From a virus: 31,583 nt of DNA. Under the pieces are notes generated by a model. It was not told the DNA's origin. It saw nothing but the letters and a program-made list of their open reading frames with translations, and did not search any database. The stretch lies in IMG/VR virus record IMGVR_UViG_3300002140_000210, positions 1 through 31,583 of that record, one strand, 5' to 3'. Made by a program: the position numbers and the translations under genes. Positions 28,816 through 31,583 of this stretch are shown here, in pieces (positions within the stretch are counted from its first letter, which is position 1; each line of letters opens with the position of its first letter).

Positions 28816-29590
28816 TAAACCAATTCCGGTATTAGGTGTTTTAATTTTAAATGGTGCCCATTGGTTAAAACGTCAAATTGAATCAATTGATTACCCTATT
28901 GAAAATTATTTAATAATAAATAACAATGGTAGAGGTGAATTAGATAAAGAATTAAATAATCTAATAAGCAAACCCCACCCATTTATTAAAAATTTCAAAT
29001 TAACTACTATGCCTTTTAATGCAGGTGTAGCTGGAGGTTGGAATATGATTATTAAATCTTTTATGAATTCACCATATTGGATTATTTCTAATCATGATGT
29101 TAGTTTCGAACCTGGATTCTTGGAGGAAATGAATACAGCAGCACAAAATGAGGATACACAAATAGTATTTGGGAATGCTGGTGATTTTGATTTAGGGTCA
29201 TTTGATTTATTCCTAATAAAAGACACATTAATACAAAGTCATGGATTATTTGATGAAAACTTCTACCCGGCGTATTGTGAAGATGCTGATTATATTATGA
29301 GATTACATAACAACCCAGTTAAGGGTGTATATGGGTTAACTAAAAAATATTATCATGGAGGTAGTTTTGATTATTATGAAACGGGTTCTAATACTAGAAA
29401 GGATGACCCTAAATTAACAGCGAAATTAGAAGGTGTAAATCTTAAGAATTATGAATATATGACTCAAAAGTGGGGACCCGGATGGAGAAATATGGATCCT
29501 TATAAACACCCCTTTAATATTGAGGGTTTATCCTCAAGAATAACATCTTTTAATTTGAAATTTTGTAGAGATAAACATTTAGGATTTTAA
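28808..29590 (+). CDS. Glycosyltransferase family 2-like, GT-A fold
   Basis: A 260-residue GT-A protein. VLILNGAHWLKRQIESI opens the fold, followed by the NNNGRGEL loop, then NAGVAGGWNMII, the standard nucleotide-binding helix. ISNHDVSFEPG has N-H-D (95-97) in the metal position instead of D-x-D. YPAYCEDADYIMRL supplies the E-D acceptor motif. The end WGPGWRNMDPYKHPFN is shared by several phage glycosyltransferases. It probably uses the product of the overlapping cytidylyltransferase or another NDP-sugar. Confidence 0.85.
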   Translation: MNNKPIPVLGVLILNGAHWLKRQIESIDYPIENYLIINNNGRGELDKELNNLISKPHPFIKNFKLTTMPFNAGVAGGWNMIIKSFMNSPYWIISNHDVSFEPGFLEEMNTAAQNEDTQIVFGNAGDFDLGSFDLFLIKDTLIQSHGLFDENFYPAYCEDADYIMRLHNNPVKGVYGLTKKYYHGGSFDYYETGSNTRKDDPKLTAKLEGVNLKNYEYMTQKWGPGWRNMDPYKHPFNIEGLSSRITSFNLKFCRDKHLGF

Positions 29591-29608
29591 TTAAAATTAA
29601 GTATAATT

Positions 29609-29734
29609 ATGGAAGAATTTAAAGACAAAAAAGAAGTTGTAGCTAAAATACTTCAACTAAAGGGTAAATCAAAACCAAGCGAAGAGGACAAATTATTAAT
29701 ACAAAAGTTACAACAAAAATTAGATGGATTATAA
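29609..29734 (+). CDS. Small charged helical protein
   Basis: A 41-residue protein, MEEFKDKKEVVAKILQLKGK followed by SKPSEEDKLLIQKLQQKLDGL, with a heptad-like leucine pattern suggesting a short coiled coil. It has an AATTATG leader and overlaps the next gene by 11 bases. No family recognised. Confidence 0.55.
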   Translation: MEEFKDKKEVVAKILQLKGKSKPSEEDKLLIQKLQQKLDGL

Positions 29735-29933
29735 CATTATTTATAAAAATAATAATGCCTACAAAATTGTAGATGAAATACCAATCCACAATTTCCTTAA
29801 TAGTGACAATTCAATAAATCAAAAAGTGTTAGGGTTATATGTAAACAAATTAAATTGTGATCATGTATTACAAAAAGAAAGTAAGTTTTTAATCTGCCAA
29901 ACTATCCAAGACGCAATAATCGTAGAAGAATGA
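29724..29933 (+). CDS. Hypothetical protein
   Basis: A 69-residue protein with IIYKNNNAYKIVDEIPIHNF, a polar linker, and a C-terminal beta/helix end (KFLICQTIQDAIIVEE). No motif is recognised. It overlaps a small gene upstream and a glycosyltransferase gene downstream by four bases, so it belongs to the glycan transcript. Confidence 0.6.
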   Translation: MDYNIIYKNNNAYKIVDEIPIHNFLNSDNSINQKVLGLYVNKLNCDHVLQKESKFLICQTIQDAIIVEE

Positions 29934-30688
29934 TAAGTTATATTATACCAACCTTATGGAAATCGGACAATATAAATAAATTAATCTCCAGTTTTAATTC
30001 AATAACAGACCCAAAGGCTGAATTAATTATTATAGATAATGCTAATTCCTTATTTACCTACAACCAGGATAATAGAGTAAAAATATATAAGATGGAACAG
30101 AATTTATTTGTTAATCCATCTTGGCAAATGGGTTACCATTATTCTACTAATGATAGGGTTTGTATCATAAATGATGATATTATTTTTAATGTTGAACGTT
30201 TTCATAATTTTATTTTAGATAATGATGTTCAAGCGGTTTGTATGACTAATTGGAATAAAATTGATAAAGACAAAGATAAATGGCAATCAATCCCTATTAA
30301 TTCACCAAATGCTAGACCCGCGGGCGCAGGTCAATTAATGATGGTTAAAACTTCAAATTGGCCTACTTTACCCTATGAATTAAAATTATGGCATGGTGAT
30401 GATATTATTTATTATTATAATACATTGATAAAAAACACTGAATTTACATATATTGAGGGAATGTCAGTAACTGGGGAGCAAAGCGTAACAGTTAATAGTG
30501 ATGACATCCCTCTAAAAATGAAGGAAACATTTACTCAAGATACCTTGGAGTATTATAAAATTATGCGTATATTGGGGTTAGAATGTAGTACATTATTTCC
30601 TATGGGCTTAAAATTAGCCTGGAGATTAGATGATTTTGAAATGAAGTTAGAATATGAAAAACGATTAAATAAAATTATAAATGGCTAA
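29930..30688 (+). CDS. Glycosyltransferase family 2-like, GT-A fold
   Basis: A 252-residue protein. MISYIIPTLWKSDNINKLI and ELIIIDNANS form the first GT-A strands, and VCIINDDIIF carries N-D-D at 81-83 where D-x-D is expected. GAGQLMMVKTSNW and LKLWHGDDIIYY match the later acceptor-side motif with the D-D pair. The C-terminal 60 residues are a helical extension (LEYYKIMRILGL). It differs from the other GT-A enzymes in the window, so it is not a recent copy. Overlaps both neighbours. Confidence 0.8.
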   Translation: MISYIIPTLWKSDNINKLISSFNSITDPKAELIIIDNANSLFTYNQDNRVKIYKMEQNLFVNPSWQMGYHYSTNDRVCIINDDIIFNVERFHNFILDNDVQAVCMTNWNKIDKDKDKWQSIPINSPNARPAGAGQLMMVKTSNWPTLPYELKLWHGDDIIYYYNTLIKNTEFTYIEGMSVTGEQSVTVNSDDIPLKMKETFTQDTLEYYKIMRILGLECSTLFPMGLKLAWRLDDFEMKLEYEKRLNKIING

Positions 30689-31025
30689 AACATGCGCTTG
30701 GTGTCATAAAGAAACCCGTTTACCCAAAGTATTTGCGGCCCAAAGCCCATTATTAGAATGGATGGAGGAAAAAATAAATACATATTGTGAAGCAGAAGGT
30801 CTTGATAGAGAAGAAATATGGGGTGAAAATAGTGATTGGAATGATATAGAATTAAGTGAATCATTTGAAATCGAATTACTTACATATGATGAATTAACTG
30901 TTACAGTAGGTAGAAGACATATATGTAGAGATTGTTTATTAGAAGATGATAAAATCTATAAAAAATACTACCTTAATGGGGTTTTTAATAAAGATAACCT
31001 AGAGGGTGATTTAGAAATAAATTAA
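30681..31025 (+). CDS. Zinc-binding protein with split C-x-x-C pairs
   Basis: A 114-residue protein. CAWC at residues 5-8 and CRDC near residue 80-86 (HICRDCLLEDD) could bind one zinc ion across a 70-residue acidic insert (WMEEKINTYCEAEGLDREEIWG). The split layout resembles a treble-clef or zinc-ribbon knob with an inserted helical part. No nuclease motif is seen between them. It is placed between glycosyltransferase genes and overlaps the upstream one by eight bases. Function unknown. Confidence 0.7.
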   Translation: MAKTCAWCHKETRLPKVFAAQSPLLEWMEEKINTYCEAEGLDREEIWGENSDWNDIELSESFEIELLTYDELTVTVGRRHICRDCLLEDDKIYKKYYLNGVFNKDNLEGDLEIN

Positions 31026-31038
31026 ACATATAAAAATA

Positions 31039-31583
31039 ATGAAAATAGATTTTGCTTACGTTATAAACTTAAATACACCCGATTCACAAGTAAGGAAGAA
31101 ATTAGATGATTTAAAGTTTCCATATAATATTAATTATTATATATACCCGGCTGTTAATGGGTGGAATATTTTATTAAATAAACCTCCTAAACCTCCCTAT
31201 AAGTTTAAATTAGCGGATTGGTGGAAAACCTCTGACTATGGTAATAAAAATTTTTATAATAGAGATGTAACCCCGGGTGAAGCTGGTTGTATGTTATCTC
31301 ATTATGATTGTATCTATAGTGGTTATAGAGATGGATTTAAAAACATTCTTATACTTGAAGAGGATTTCTACTCATTAGGTAAATTTCCAACCCAAGAAGA
31401 GATGGATAGTATACCCGTTGATGCTAGTATAATCTATTTAGACCGGTCTCAATTATGGGGTGATGATAAAGAAAAACGAATTAATAAACATATTACAGAA
31501 GTAGGTTATACTTACAACAACCACGCTTACATAGTAACCAGAAAAGGTATGAAGGAGATAATAGAATCATCTATATTAGATAA
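31039..31583 (+). CDS. Glycosyltransferase family 25-like, partial (runs off window)
   Basis: The first 181 codons of a gene that continues past the end. It opens MKIDFAYVINLNTPDSQVRKKL, and has the GT25 landmarks TPGEAGCMLSHYDCI (GEAGCMLSHY at 80-89) and NILILEEDF (about 102-110), where the second E-D pair binds the metal. YLDRSQLWGD and NNHAYIVTRKGM follow in the usual order. GT25 enzymes of LPS clusters transfer galactose or glucose onto lipooligosaccharide, and related ones hydroxylysine. Here it probably modifies a surface glycan or a virion protein. Confidence 0.82.
   Translation, partial: MKIDFAYVINLNTPDSQVRKKLDDLKFPYNINYYIYPAVNGWNILLNKPPKPPYKFKLADWWKTSDYGNKNFYNRDVTPGEAGCMLSHYDCIYSGYRDGFKNILILEEDFYSLGKFPTQEEMDSIPVDASIIYLDRSQLWGDDKEKRINKHITEVGYTYNNHAYIVTRKGMKEIIESSILD

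Noticed and set aside
1-31583. tRNA genes and CRISPR arrays
   Set aside because: No cloverleaf with a T-loop and acceptor stem was recognised by eye, and no set of regularly spaced repeats with unique spacers exists; the 8-base TCAACA repeats have no spacers.
1-31583. Prophage attachment sites, integrase or transposase genes
   Set aside because: No integrase, recombinase or insertion-sequence protein was recognised; the 25-bp repeats at 18521 and 18788 flank only one small gene.

Overview
The window reads as part of the genome of a large, AT-rich, lytic-type tailed phage (or a contig from one) that infects a member of the Bacteroidota. The phage assignment rests on a T4-type split clamp loader (gp44 and gp62 homologues), a phage ATP-dependent DNA ligase, free-standing GIY-YIG and HNH endonucleases, a cell-wall glucosaminidase, many small unknown genes, tight packing with ATGA or TAATG overlaps, and almost complete one-strand coding. 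The host assignment rests on a repeated promoter, TTTG-N20-TATATTTA, which fits the published Bacteroidota primary sigma consensus (TTTG / TAnnTTTG), and on A-rich leaders in place of Shine-Dalgarno sites. No terminase, portal, capsid, tail, polymerase or tRNA gene was recognised, so this is an accessory and replication segment.

Region 1 (54-2904): a chaperone block with Hsp20, a small unknown, GroES and GroEL. The last three form a unit with its own promoter and end at a clear hairpin terminator, which overlaps the next promoter. Region 2 (2919-7351): DNA metabolism, with the clamp loader large and small subunits, a DUF1599/Nmad1-type protein, a GIY-YIG homing endonuclease wedged before a RecB/Cas4-like PD-(D/E)XK nuclease, and a ribbon-helix-helix protein. 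Region 3 (7362-15070): a glycan island with two GT-B glycosyltransferases, three GT-A glycosyltransferases, a methyltransferase-like protein, a sugar-nucleotide epimerase and a shortened UDP-sugar dehydrogenase.

Region 4 (15133-20863): a zinc-ribbon protein, two HNH proteins, a membrane-anchored glucosaminidase, a SWIM-finger protein and many small genes, including one flanked by perfect 25-bp direct repeats. It ends in a two-hairpin RNA element with a strong terminator. A 59-residue secreted-peptide gene follows on the minus strand, the only minus-strand gene seen. Region 5 (21042-28386): small early-type genes, the DNA ligase, a protein with a QLDLF clamp-binding motif and a calcineurin-like phosphoesterase. 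It is punctuated by three near-identical copies of a promoter plus leader-hairpin module, and it holds a roughly 200-nt non-coding element closed by a long-range stem. Region 6 (28405-31583): a second glycan cluster with a TagD-like cytidylyltransferase, two GT-A enzymes and a GT25 enzyme cut off by the window end.

Taken together, the phage brings its own folding machinery, part of its replication machinery, and two gene sets for building and attaching sugars. Small genes are driven by many copies of one host-type promoter. The most unusual signals are the triplicated promoter/hairpin module, the closed non-coding element at 26473-26671, the lone minus-strand exported peptide with its CGTCAT operator-like repeats, and the direct-repeat-flanked gene at 18577.
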